The notes below the pieces were generated by a model. That model was not told the origin of the DNA. It ran no database searches and saw nothing but the letters and a program-made list of their open reading frames with translations. Below are positions 8,837 through 17,060 of a stretch of 64,000 bases of DNA, piece after piece (within the stretch, counting starts at the first letter, position 1; the number at the start of each line of letters is the position of its first letter). The DNA lies in the NCBI GenBank assembly GCA_016209685.1, contig JACQVQ010000001.1, forward strand, positions 18,397 to 82,396, read 5' to 3'. The stretch comes from Planctomycetota bacterium (GTDB lineage: Bacteria; Planctomycetota; Brocadiia; Brocadiales; Bathyanammoxibiaceae). The position numbers and the translations under genes are program-made.

Positions 8837-8851
8837 TCCGCCTGAGGCGGA
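8837..8851. repeat. 15-nt palindrome TCCGCCTGAGGCGGA, intergenic copy
   Basis: A perfect palindrome apart from the central base, between cusB and cusA. On the transcribed (minus) strand it reads TCCGCCTCAGGCGGA. The same element lies inside five genes in this window. Confidence 0.85.
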
Positions 8852-8858
8852 TTACTGC

Positions 8859-10763
8859 CTACCTTTTTAAGCTCTCCAAAAACTTATCAGGGTCTTTCTT
8901 GAACTTCCGTTTGCACTCATCACAGCAGAAATAGTAGGTCTTCCCCTGGTATCTGTAGGTTACGGCCTTATCCTTTTCCAGGGACATACTGCATACCAAA
9001 TCTGTAGTGGCCGCCTCCTTATACACCCAGGTCCTTGCCGAGAAGAGTCCTGGGTTGGACTGGAAGTGGGCCAGGCACTCTTTAGAACAGAAATAGTATA
9101 AGTCTTCCCCATATTTCAGGCTAAGGGCCTCAGCCACCTTCACGTCCATACCGCAAACCGGGTCTATCGCCTCTCCTTCAGCAGGCATCCTTATCGTGGG
9201 TGGAACCCCTTCTTCCACGGGCGGGGCCTTCTCCGCTATTGTAGGGGCAGGTTTCAGGCCCGCCCCTGCCTCTTTCTCTGGGGGCGGCAACTTTTCGGCT
9301 GGCGTGCCGTGTATATGGGGTGGAGCTCCCTCTGTCGGCCCCCCCGTTGCCCCATAGTACTGGGCGGACACCCCAGGCCCCAATTTAGTCTCGGCATCTA
9401 TGAGAAATGCCCCGGCCGAGGCCACCCTCTCCCCTTCCTTCAGCCCCTCCAGTATCTGGACGTAGCCCTCTGCCTCAAAGCTGGTCTTTATCTCCCTGGC
9501 CACAAATAGGTTCTCCTCCCTCTCTACATAAACAATCTTCCTCAGGCCCGTGTCCAGGACTGCAGAGCGGGGGATAGCCAGTACCCCCTGGGGCTTCTCC
9601 ACCAGGGGCATACCACCACATTTCTCGCATACACCTGGTTTATCAGAGACCGCCTCAGGGTGCATCGGGCAATAGTATGCAGTTCCCCCCGCCTCCAGGG
9701 GGATTTTTATTGTGGCATTCACGAACATCGCCGGCTTTAGTTTAAATTCTGGGTTTGGGACGTCCACCCTGACCTTCACACTGCGGGTCTGCTCATTGAG
9801 GAAGGGGTCTATAAAAGAGACTGTCCCGATAAAGGCCTGTCCTGGATAAGTAGGGCTGGTAATCTCCACCTTTTGACCCAATTTCACCAGGGCCATCTCA
9901 AATTCATAGACATCGGCCATCATCCATAGGTTAGAAAGGTCCGCAATGGTATACATCTGGGCACCTTCCATGACGTACTGGCCCACAAGGACGTCCTTTT
10001 TTATCACCGTACCGGTAATGGGGGAATGGACCACCATGTGGGTCTTTACCTCACGCTCCCTCGTAAGCTCCTCTACCTGTTCTTCCGTGATACCCCACAG
10101 TAGGAGCCTCTCCCTGCTGGCCCTGAGGAGGGATTCTGCCCCTTTGACTACCTCCGGGGTAGTACTCTCCTCCATCCTCTTCACCGTCTCCAGGGCAAGG
10201 AGGTATTCCTTCTGCGTGGAGACCAGGTCGGGGCTATAAATCCATACCAGTGGTGCACCCTGCTCTACCTCGGTGCCAGTGAAGTCTACGAAGAGCTTAT
10301 CCACCCTGCCCATTATCCTGGCCGTGGCATAGGCGAGCTTCCTCTCGTCATAGGTCAGCCGGCCTACCGTGTATATCTCCTTAGTGAGGCTCCTGTAGGC
10401 GGCTGGTTCTTTCCTTACCCCGGCCAGTTTTACCTGCCACGGACTGAACTGGACAATAGATACCTCAGGCCCCGCCTCAGCGGGGGCCTTTACTGCCCCT
10501 TTAGGCCTCTTGGATAGCGGCATCCCGCATATAGGACACTTACCAGGTTTGTCCGATACCACCTGTGGGTGCATGGGACAGAAATACTCAACCTCCCCCT
10601 CCTCAGGACTCGCCCATAGACTCCCTAATCCCCAGGCCAGTGGTGAGCGGAGCGAATCCATCTGGGGATAGCCCAGACCTGTGGTGAGCAAAGCGAATCC
10701 AAAGGCTGGAGGGATAAGGATTAGCCACGCTGTCCATACGTATCTCAAAACCCTGCAAGACAT
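8859..10763 (-). CDS. cusB: Heavy-metal RND membrane-fusion protein with extra metal-binding domains, CusB type
   Basis: Periplasmic adaptor linking CusA and the outer-membrane channel. 634 aa, long for the family. Order: signal or anchor segment (about 10-30); first heavy-metal domain YFCPMHPQVVSDKPGKCPIC (about 60-80); barrel, lipoyl and helical hairpin adaptor core (KVEITSPTYPGQAFIGTVSF, about 265-360); second domain YYCPMHPEAVSDKPGVCEKC (about 365-390); linker containing GAGLKPAPT, encoded by the GTAGGGGC palindrome; and two C-terminal YHS/TRASH domains (DPVCGMDVK...YYFCSKECLAHF and LVCSMSLEK...YYFCCDECKRKF). The N-terminal 30 residues are encoded by two near copies of GGTGAGC(GG/AA)AGCGAATCC. 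The extra Cys-rich domains suggest metal delivery to the pump. Confidence 0.92.
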   Translation of the reverse strand: MSCRVLRYVWTAWLILIPPAFGFALLTTGLGYPQMDSLRSPLAWGLGSLWASPEEGEVEYFCPMHPQVVSDKPGKCPICGMPLSKRPKGAVKAPAEAGPEVSIVQFSPWQVKLAGVRKEPAAYRSLTKEIYTVGRLTYDERKLAYATARIMGRVDKLFVDFTGTEVEQGAPLVWIYSPDLVSTQKEYLLALETVKRMEESTTPEVVKGAESLLRASRERLLLWGITEEQVEELTREREVKTHMVVHSPITGTVIKKDVLVGQYVMEGAQMYTIADLSNLWMMADVYEFEMALVKLGQKVEITSPTYPGQAFIGTVSFIDPFLNEQTRSVKVRVDVPNPEFKLKPAMFVNATIKIPLEAGGTAYYCPMHPEAVSDKPGVCEKCGGMPLVEKPQGVLAIPRSAVLDTGLRKIVYVEREENLFVAREIKTSFEAEGYVQILEGLKEGERVASAGAFLIDAETKLGPGVSAQYYGATGGPTEGAPPHIHGTPAEKLPPPEKEAGAGLKPAPTIAEKAPPVEEGVPPTIRMPAEGEAIDPVCGMDVKVAEALSLKYGEDLYYFCSKECLAHFQSNPGLFSARTWVYKEAATTDLVCSMSLEKDKAVTYRYQGKTYYFCCDECKRKFKKDPDKFLESLKR

Positions 10764-10841
10764 CTGTGCCGCCTTCCTTCCGTTTCCCGCAAGCTAAAGC
10801 CTGCGGCTACTTAAACTTTGGAACCTTGAACCCTTGATCCC

Positions 10842-12116
10842 TTATTTTTGCTCCGGTGTGAGGGACATACCCACCACCCTCTCCAGTTCCGCCAGGCCAG
10901 CCTCAAACTCCACTGCGGCTATGTGATACTGGATGCGTGCACTCAAGAGCGTCCTCTCACTATCTAAAAGGGTAAGAAAATCTATCTTCTCTGTACCATA
11001 CTCTACTAGGGCCGCCTTAAGGGACTGTTCGGCAAGGGGAATAACGCTGTCTAAGTATATCGTGGTTGTAGTCCGGGCATTGATGGTCTTCGTCCAGGTG
11101 TCCTTCACCTCAAAGAGGACGGCATTTTTTACGGCCTGATACTCCGCCTCTGCGGCCCGGAGGGTCCCCCTGGCCTCCCTTACCCTGGCCCGATTTTTAC
11201 TCCACAGCCAGGGGACGTTGAAGGCTATCTTAGACGACCACATGTCGGCCATAGTGTCGGTCTGCATATACATCACCTCAAACTCCGGGTCGGGGAAATA
11301 GAGGTCCTTCTTGGCCAAATCCAGGGCAGATTTGTCCCTCTTTATGGCAAAATCAAACTTCTGGAGTTCCGGCCTCTGTTTCATCGCCACCTCCTCCAGT
11401 TCCACCAGGTCCAGGGAAAGCGGGTAGATGTTGAAATCCTCTGGTCTCCCCAGGGGTGCCTCCGGGTCTCTATTGAGGATGGTGTTTATTCGGGTCTCCA
11501 GGGCCTTCTTGTCCCTCTCCAGCACTTCTATCTCCCTTATAATCCTGGCAATCTCTACCTGTGCCGCAAGGACGTCCCTCTGGGGGGCACGGCCTACCTT
11601 GTAGCGGGTCTCCGCTATGGTGGCAAACCTCCCCAGGAGGTCTTTGACCTCCTCGTTGATGTCTATGATATTGTAGAGGTGGCGGAGTTGATAGTAGGTC
11701 CCTTTGACCCTGGCCAGCATCTCCAGCACCTGCTGTTCCCAGTCCTTCTTGGCGATGTTAGAGTCTCCTTCCGCAATCTTGCCCCTCAGGCGCAGCTTCC
11801 CCGGAAAGGGTACTTTCTGGGAGACCACCCCCCTGCGTTCCGCACGGTTCCAGTCAGGGGTAACCCTTACGGGAGATTCCATGTTCCAGGTGTGCAGGTT
11901 GACCATGGGGTCGTCCAGAGACCTGGCCCCGGCAATGGCCTCCTGGCTTGCCTCCCAACGGTTAAGGAATACCTGGATGTTCGGGTTATTCTTCAGGGTC
12001 TCATCTATTACCCATTGGAGTCGCAAGGTCTTTGGTACGCCCGGGGCGGATTCTGCCCAGGCCAGGCCCGTATACCCAAACATCCACACAAAGAAAATCA
12101 TTAACGACTTCTTCAT
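10842..12116 (-). CDS. cusC: TolC-family outer-membrane efflux protein of the Cus system
   Basis: Outer-membrane channel, 424 aa. The N-terminus is a cleavable signal peptide (MKKSLMIFFVWMFGYTGLAWA). The body shows the two-fold TolC architecture of long amphipathic helices, e.g. FATIAETRYKVGRAPQRDVL in the first half and EYGTEKIDFLTLLDSERTLL in the second, which is the usual TolC repeat pair. GGAGGA lies just before the ATG. It lies 78 bp upstream of cusB in the same direction. No lipobox is seen, unlike E. coli CusC. Also resembles CzcC-like proteins; the metal is inferred from the operon. Confidence 0.88.
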   Translation of the reverse strand: MKKSLMIFFVWMFGYTGLAWAESAPGVPKTLRLQWVIDETLKNNPNIQVFLNRWEASQEAIAGARSLDDPMVNLHTWNMESPVRVTPDWNRAERRGVVSQKVPFPGKLRLRGKIAEGDSNIAKKDWEQQVLEMLARVKGTYYQLRHLYNIIDINEEVKDLLGRFATIAETRYKVGRAPQRDVLAAQVEIARIIREIEVLERDKKALETRINTILNRDPEAPLGRPEDFNIYPLSLDLVELEEVAMKQRPELQKFDFAIKRDKSALDLAKKDLYFPDPEFEVMYMQTDTMADMWSSKIAFNVPWLWSKNRARVREARGTLRAAEAEYQAVKNAVLFEVKDTWTKTINARTTTTIYLDSVIPLAEQSLKAALVEYGTEKIDFLTLLDSERTLLSARIQYHIAAVEFEAGLAELERVVGMSLTPEQK

Positions 12117-12146
12117 CTCTTTCCTCCGTCACTAATAGGGGCTAGG

Positions 12147-12270
12147 GAATGCGGAGTGGCGATTGCGGAATGCGGAATAATTTGGAAGGAACTCCGCACC
12201 CCGCATTCCGAACTCCAAATTCAGAAGATTCCGCATTCCCCATTCCGAATTCCGCATTTTGCATTCCCTG
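12147..12270. repeat. Low-complexity inverted repeat of GCGGAATGCGGAAT units
   Basis: The 120 nt between cusC and the 12-CXXC gene are built from GCGGAATGCGGAAT-like units followed by the complementary ATTCCGCATTCC units, able to fold into an imperfect hairpin. Related units occur at 15240-15290, 15480-15510, 15955-15990 and 48290-48364. No gene is seen. Confidence 0.6.
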
Positions 12271-12285
12271 TCTCCTGACCAATGC

Positions 12286-12993
12286 CTACATGGGTTTATT
12301 ACATAACGGACAAGTGGCCATCTCTGCCCCGCACTTACTGCAGGTATGGATGTCTGCGTCCTTTAGCTCCATCTTGCAGTTGGGGCATACCATCGTCTTT
12401 TCCAGATGTACGCCGCCACCCTTCTTTGTGGCCTGAGTCATCTCCTTGCAACTAGGACACTTGAGTTCTACCGCGGGGACTTTCTTGACCACAGACCCAA
12501 CGTGTTGCCTGCAGATGGGGCAGGACAGCATCTCTTTCCCGCATCGCTCACACTCAATGGCCTCAAGCCCTTCCACCTTCTTCTTACAAGAAGGACACTC
12601 CATCGCCTTTTCAAGGTGAACGCCGCCACCCTTCTTGGTAACCGTTACCCTCTCCTTACAGTTAGGGCACTTCACCTGGGCGGTTGGCTTCTCAACGACA
12701 CGGGCCACCACCTTCTTGCAAAGGTCGCACAGGAGGACCTCCTGCCCGCACTTATTGCAGACATGGGGCTCCAATGCCGTCCCCTTCCCCTTACAGTTAG
12801 GACAGAGCATCCTTGTCTCCAGATGGACACCCCCGCCCTTCTTTGTGGCAAGGGTCTCCGTCTTGCAGTTAGGGCAGGTTATGGACTCCCCACCTGCCTG
12901 TGCAGTCGCCCCCTGTCCGAGGGTGATCTGAACACCGACAAAAGACATAGTCAAAACCCCTAGCAAACATCCCAAGATTATCCCGTTCCTCAT
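12286..12993 (-). CDS. Secreted protein of three tandem Cys-rich repeats (12 CXXC motifs)
   Basis: 235 aa, start fixed by AGGAGGTG a few bases upstream. An N-terminal signal sequence (about 1-32) is followed by three copies of a unit of about 67-70 residues. Each unit has CP(N/S)CK, then the signature (A/V)TKKGGGVHLE, then C-P-(N/S)-C, C-x-x-C-G and C-x-x-C, so 24 Cys in 12 pairs. The layout suggests rubredoxin/zinc-ribbon-like knuckles, two metal sites per unit. It lies between copA and cusC on the same strand, so a periplasmic copper- or zinc-buffering role is likely but inferred. I do not recognise the family. The third unit ends at the C-terminus, so the protein is essentially repeats. 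Confidence 0.85.
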   Translation of the reverse strand: MRNGIILGCLLGVLTMSFVGVQITLGQGATAQAGGESITCPNCKTETLATKKGGGVHLETRMLCPNCKGKGTALEPHVCNKCGQEVLLCDLCKKVVARVVEKPTAQVKCPNCKERVTVTKKGGGVHLEKAMECPSCKKKVEGLEAIECERCGKEMLSCPICRQHVGSVVKKVPAVELKCPSCKEMTQATKKGGGVHLEKTMVCPNCKMELKDADIHTCSKCGAEMATCPLCNKPM

Positions 12994-13026
12994 TTTCTTA
13001 CACCTCCTATCAAAGCCGTAGGGGCG

Positions 13027-15222
13027 TTATGTCCTGAACCCTACGTGGTTCAGGAGTTGTGATACACCCCTACCATCCAAAACATACCCTGGCTCGTAAC
13101 CCTTGAGTCTCAGGGAATTAAAGACAACCAGAAGGGAACTGAAGGCCATGAATCCTGCGGCCATCATGGGGCTCAGATGTCCCAGGGCGGCCATGGGGAT
13201 GGCCACAATATTGTAGGAAAAGGCCCAGAAGAGGTTCTGCCTTATCGTCCTCATCACCTGCCTGCTAAGGGCCACCGCCTCGGCTGCCTTCCTGATGTCC
13301 CCCTTCATTAGGGTAATCTGGGAGGACTCCAGGGCCACGTCCGTACCGGTACCCATGGCAAAGCCCACGTCTGCGGTCATAAGGGCCGGGGCGTCATTTA
13401 TCCCGTCCCCCACCATCCCCACCTTTCTGCCCCTTAGCTGTTCCCCCTTTATCTCCTCCACCTTCTCCGCCGGCTTTAACTCGGCCTTGAACCGCTCTAT
13501 GCCCACCTGTCTTGCCACCTCCTGGGCGATCTCATAGTGGTCTCCAGTCAGCAGAGAAGGCTCTATGCCCATAGCCTTTATCCTATCTATTGCCTGTAAA
13601 GAGGTGTCCTTTATGCTATCCGCCAGGGCAAAGAGGGCAGAGGCCTTGCCATCGGTGGCAACGTACACCAAGACCCTCCCACCCCCCTTTAACTCCCTTG
13701 CCTTTGCCTCAAGGGGCGTGAGGTCTATGCCTTGCTCCCACAACATCCTCTGACCGCCGATGGTCAGCAAGTGGCCGTTACACCTTGCCTTTACGCCCTG
13801 ACCGCTATAGGCCCTAAAATCGGCGGCTGTCTGGAGTGGTACGCCCTTTTGTGCGGCATACTCTACGATGGCCCTGGCGAAGGGGTGCTCCGAGGGCCTC
13901 TCACAAGAGGCCACCTGGGAGAGGAGTTCTCCATCGGGCCTCTGTGTGGCATTATAAAATTGGGTCACGGTGGGCCGACCCTGGGTTATTGTACCGGTCT
14001 TATCAAAGAAGAGGACGTCAATCCTTGAGGCCTCTTCCAGACTCTGGGCGTCCCGAATCAGTATGCCCAGTTGGGCGGCCCTACCCACACCCACGGTAAC
14101 GGCGGCAGGGGTGGCCAGACCCAGGGCGCAGGGGCAGGCGACAAGGAGCACGGCAATGGAGGTAGTCAAGGCCACAGGATAACAATACCCCGCCCACAGC
14201 CAGCCAAAGGCCGTGCCGCCTGCTATTAGCAGTACTATTGGCACGAAGACCCCTGATACCCTATCCGCCAGCCGTTCCACGGGGGCCTTAGAGGACTGGG
14301 CCTCCCTGACCAGCCTTATGATGTGGGCAAAGGTGGTATCCTCCCCTACCCTGAGGGCCTCAAAGACTATGGTACCATCAAGATTTATTGTGCTGGCCTG
14401 TACGGTGTCCCCTGGCACTTTAACTACAGGGAGTCCCTCGCCGGTAAGGGAGGACTCATCCACAGTGGTACATCCATCTATAACCCTGCCATCGGCAGGT
14501 ATCCTCTCCCCAGGCCTGACGATTATCCTATCACCAACGGAGAGTTCGTTTACTGGCACCTCTATCTCTACGGCCTCCCGGAGACAGTGGGCCTTCTTGG
14601 GTACCAGGGTCATCAGCCCCTCTATAGCCTCCGTGGTCCTGGCCCTTGCCCTTGCCTCAAGGAATCGGCCAAGCAGGACAAGGGTAATAATCATACAGGC
14701 AGTCTCAAAGTATAGTTCTTTTACCCCCCACATTAGTGACGTAAGGCTGTAGGTATAGGCGGCACCACTGCCCATGGCTATGAGGGTGTCCATATTGGCC
14801 CTGAATGATGGAAGTGGCCCTCGCCACCTTAGCTGTCTCAGTGCCCCCACGAAGAACTCCGAGCCTGCCCCAAAGACCACTACCGTTGCAAGCAGGAATT
14901 GGAGGTAAGAAGAATAGGGAAAATCCAGTTCTAACATGGTAATCAGGAATACGGGCGTCGTGAGCAGGGCCGCCACCGTGAGTCTACTGCCAGGGGTATT
15001 CACCGCCCTGAGGTATCCACTTTCCAGGGAATAACCCATGGACAGGAGGGTAGCCTCCAGGGTCTTATCGCTTATGTTACCCCTCAGGACTGCCTCCCCT
15101 GTGGCAAAATTCACCCTTGCGTCCTCTATACCTTCTAGTTGTGTGAGGGCACTTTCTATACGGCGGGCGCAGGAGGCACACCGCATACCTTTAATGTGGA
15201 GTATCTTTTTCTGGTCAACCAC
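13027..15222 (-). CDS. copA: Copper-exporting P1B-type ATPase
   Basis: Inner-membrane ATP-driven Cu(+) exporter, 731 aa. The GTG start at 15222 is supported by GAGGAG upstream. Order: one heavy-metal-associated domain with GMRCASC (residues about 12-18); six to eight membrane segments; TGEGLPV of the actuator domain; the intramembrane CPC motif in [17 protein letters not shown], typical for Cu(+)/Ag(+); phosphorylation loop DKTGTITQG; the SEHPFA nucleotide-binding His; and the hinge [20 protein letters not shown]. It sits just downstream of csoR, with MITE-like DNA between them, and upstream of the 12-CXXC gene. Confidence 0.96.
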   Translation of the reverse strand: MVDQKKILHIKGMRCASCARRIESALTQLEGIEDARVNFATGEAVLRGNISDKTLEATLLSMGYSLESGYLRAVNTPGSRLTVAALLTTPVFLITMLELDFPYSSYLQFLLATVVVFGAGSEFFVGALRQLRWRGPLPSFRANMDTLIAMGSGAAYTYSLTSLMWGVKELYFETACMIITLVLLGRFLEARARARTTEAIEGLMTLVPKKAHCLREAVEIEVPVNELSVGDRIIVRPGERIPADGRVIDGCTTVDESSLTGEGLPVVKVPGDTVQASTINLDGTIVFEALRVGEDTTFAHIIRLVREAQSSKAPVERLADRVSGVFVPIVLLIAGGTAFGWLWAGYCYPVALTTSIAVLLVACPCALGLATPAAVTVGVGRAAQLGILIRDAQSLEEASRIDVLFFDKTGTITQGRPTVTQFYNATQRPDGELLSQVASCERPSEHPFARAIVEYAAQKGVPLQTAADFRAYSGQGVKARCNGHLLTIGGQRMLWEQGIDLTPLEAKARELKGGGRVLVYVATDGKASALFALADSIKDTSLQAIDRIKAMGIEPSLLTGDHYEIAQEVARQVGIERFKAELKPAEKVEEIKGEQLRGRKVGMVGDGINDAPALMTADVGFAMGTGTDVALESSQITLMKGDIRKAAEAVALSRQVMRTIRQNLFWAFSYNIVAIPMAALGHLSPMMAAGFMAFSSLLVVFNSLRLKGYEPGYVLDGRGVSQLLNHVGFRT

Positions 15223-15281
15223 TGCCGTTAGCTCCTCTGGAATTCAGGAGTTGAAAGTACGTGTTCTGAATTCTGTATTCT

Positions 15282-15481
15282 GAGACCTCTGTAAAACTCA
15301 GGACGAAGCCGTCATTGCGAGGGGCTTTTGCCCCGAAGCGTAGGGGCGAACGGCCGTTCGCCCCTACTGTTTTTTCAGGAAATAACATGGATTGCTTCGC
15401 TTCCCCTTCGCTCCGCTCAGGGCTTCGGCTCACTCGCAATGACACTTTAAGTATCGCTTTTCTCACTTTTTCAGAGACCTC
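15282..15481. mobile_element. MITE-like element with nested palindrome (copA-csoR gap)
   Basis: The stretch begins GAGACCTCTGTAAAACTC and ends with a degenerate counterpart (CTTTTTCAGAGACCTC). Inside are a GTCATTGCGAG...CTCGCAATGAC inverted repeat and a complete GTAGGGGC palindrome (15340-15367). It belongs to the family of elements at 20168, 21293 and 22451. The rest of the 15223-15598 gap is ATTCTGAATTCTGTATTC-type repeat and a GTGCAGGGC/CAGGGC hairpin; no gene is seen. Confidence 0.6.
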
Positions 15482-15598
15482 ATTCTGTATTCCGTATTCC
15501 TCATTCCCTACTCCCTACCCCCTGCACCACAAGGGTGCAGGGCAAGCCTATTCCCCGCCCTGAATCGTTCTGGTTCAGGGCCTACTCCCTGCCCTGTG

Positions 15599-15880
15599 TT
15601 ATCGCCCGAAGTTCTTAAGGATAGTAATAATCTCCTCTATCTTTTCCCGCTTATCCTCTTCCCTGCCGGAGCGCATGGCCTCCACGACGCAGTGCTCCAG
15701 GTGTTTCTTGAGGACAAGCTCCTGCACACGGGCAATGGCGGCGGAGACAGACTGGAGCTGTGTAATGATGTCCACGCAGTACCTACGGTCTTCTATCATT
15801 TTTTGGACGCCACGTACCTGCCCCTCAATCCGCTTCAGGCGGAGCGTCTGTGCATCGTGGGGCACCCCTACTTTAGCCAT
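15599..15880 (-). CDS. csoR: CsoR-family copper-sensing transcriptional repressor
   Basis: 93-aa all-helical metalloregulator. The family core (RLKRIEGQVRGVQKMIEDRRYC) is clear, and the metal-ligand set Cys35, His60 and Cys64 (YC; KKHLEHC) matches the Cu(+)-binding C-H-C fingerprint of CsoR rather than the Ni or formaldehyde sensors of the same superfamily. GGAGAGAAGG precedes the ATG. It is the first gene of the copper block on the minus strand, so it probably represses itself together with copA and the cus genes until Cu(+) binds. Confidence 0.93.
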   Translation of the reverse strand: MAKVGVPHDAQTLRLKRIEGQVRGVQKMIEDRRYCVDIITQLQSVSAAIARVQELVLKKHLEHCVVEAMRSGREEDKREKIEEIITILKNFGR

Positions 15881-15997
15881 ACCTTCTCTCCTCTACAAGT
15901 TCTATCTCTTACAAATTCCGCACACAGGCCGAGCAAGCTCGGCCACTACATTCTGAATTCTGAATTCCGCACTCTGCATTCCGCACTCCGTATTGTA

Positions 15998-16026
15998 AGT
16001 ATACTATACCCCCCTACCCTATGCAA
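15998..16026 (-). promoter_or_regulatory. Candidate sigma-70 promoter of the csoR copper block
   Basis: On the minus strand the region reads TTGCAT (16026-16021), 17 nt spacer, TATACT (16003-15998). The spacer contains the G-tract AGGGTAGGGGGGTATAG, reminiscent of CsoR half-sites (GGGGGTA), so repressor binding here would occlude the promoter. It lies 118 nt upstream of the csoR start. Direct sequence match; regulation is inferred. Confidence 0.5.
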
Positions 16027-16097
16027 GTTTTTTCAAAAAAATTTTTGGGCAGGCAAAATCCGAACCCCTACCCGGCCCAGCTCACAATCGGTTTGAC

Positions 16098-16112
16098 TAC
16101 CCCCTGGGGGTG
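16098..16112. promoter_or_regulatory. Candidate CsoR-type operator palindrome
   Basis: TACCCCCTGGGGGTG is a near-perfect palindrome of the TACCCC/GGGGTA type seen in described CsoR operators. It lies between csoR and kdsA, about 75 nt upstream of the csoR promoter candidate. It could instead be a terminator stem or chance; no binding data. Confidence 0.35.
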
Positions 16113-16209
16113 TGATAGATTAGGGGCCAGGAACTAGGGGGTAGGGCGTAGGGAAAAAATACTAGCCCCCGACCCTATCCTCTAACCCCTTTTCCTGGCC
16201 GCTATTTTT

Positions 16210-17025
16210 ATGAAGACGGTAAAGATAAACAACCTATCCATCGGCGACGGGAACCCCCTGGTACTGGTGGCGGGGCCTTGTGTGATTGAGGACAGGGAGA
16301 CCTGCCTGGCCCTGGCCAAAAGGCTTAAGGGGATTGCCCAGTCCCTGGACATGCCCTTCGTCTTCAAGGCCTCCTACGATAAGGCCAACAGGAGTTCTAT
16401 GCACTCTTACAGGGGGCCAGGTATTAAAAAGGGATTGGAGATACTCAAAGAGGTAAAAGAAACTGTTGGCGTCCCCGTCCTGAGCGACGTCCACTCCCCC
16501 GTAGAGGCGGAAGCGGCGGGCAAGGTACTGGACGTACTGCAAATCCCTGCCTTCCTCTGCCGTCAGACAGACCTGCTGATAGCGGCGGCCCAGACGGGAC
16601 GCCCTGTAAATATAAAGAAGGGACAGTTCCTCGCCCCCTGGGACATGAAATACGCCGCCGAAAAGGTCTCCAGTACTGGTAACGACCAGATTATCCTTAC
16701 CGAGAGGGGGACCGCCTTTGGGTATAACAATCTTGTAAGCGACATGCGTTCTGTAGTGATTATGAAGGGGCTAGGTTACCCTGTCCTGTACGACGCCACC
16801 CACAGCGTCCAAATCCCAGGTGGTATGGGCCATGCCTCCGGGGGGCAGAGGGAGATGGTCTTCCCCCTGGCTAGGGCCGCAGTGGCCGCCGGGGCGGACG
16901 GCCTGTTCATAGAGGTACACGAGACGCCAGAAAAGGCCCTTAGTGATTCAGCCACCATGTTGCCTGTTGACCAGCTAATGCCCTTACTGGAACAGTCAAA
17001 GAAAATCCGTGCATTATTAATGTAG
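16210..17025 (+). CDS. kdsA: 3-deoxy-8-phosphooctulonate (KDO-8-P) synthase
   Basis: Condenses arabinose-5-phosphate and PEP to KDO-8-phosphate for lipopolysaccharide inner core; cytoplasmic. 271 aa, full length. Motifs include VLVAGPCVIEDRE (the Cys in AGPC marks the metal-dependent class), FKASYDKANRSS, LQIPAFLCRQTDLL, NIKKGQFLAPWDM and FDATHSVQ-like DATHSVQIPGG. The presence implies an LPS outer membrane. The stop codon TAG is donated by the GTAGGGGC palindrome (17022-17049), so the ancestral C-terminus may have been different. No Shine-Dalgarno is evident. Confidence 0.95.
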   Translation: MKTVKINNLSIGDGNPLVLVAGPCVIEDRETCLALAKRLKGIAQSLDMPFVFKASYDKANRSSMHSYRGPGIKKGLEILKEVKETVGVPVLSDVHSPVEAEAAGKVLDVLQIPAFLCRQTDLLIAAAQTGRPVNIKKGQFLAPWDMKYAAEKVSSTGNDQIILTERGTAFGYNNLVSDMRSVVIMKGLGYPVLYDATHSVQIPGGMGHASGGQREMVFPLARAAVAAGADGLFIEVHETPEKALSDSATMLPVDQLMPLLEQSKKIRALLM

Positions 17026-17049
17026 GGGCACGTTGCAACGTGCCCCTAC
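17022..17049. repeat. 28-nt palindrome GTAGGGGCA...TGCCCCTAC at the kdsA stop
   Basis: A perfect 14-bp inverted repeat without loop. It provides the TAG stop of kdsA and ends 12 nt before the ubiB start, right before its AGGAGGT ribosome-binding site. Identical units lie at 27563 and 34253. Confidence 0.9.
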
Positions 17050-17060
17050 AGGAGGTCTTT

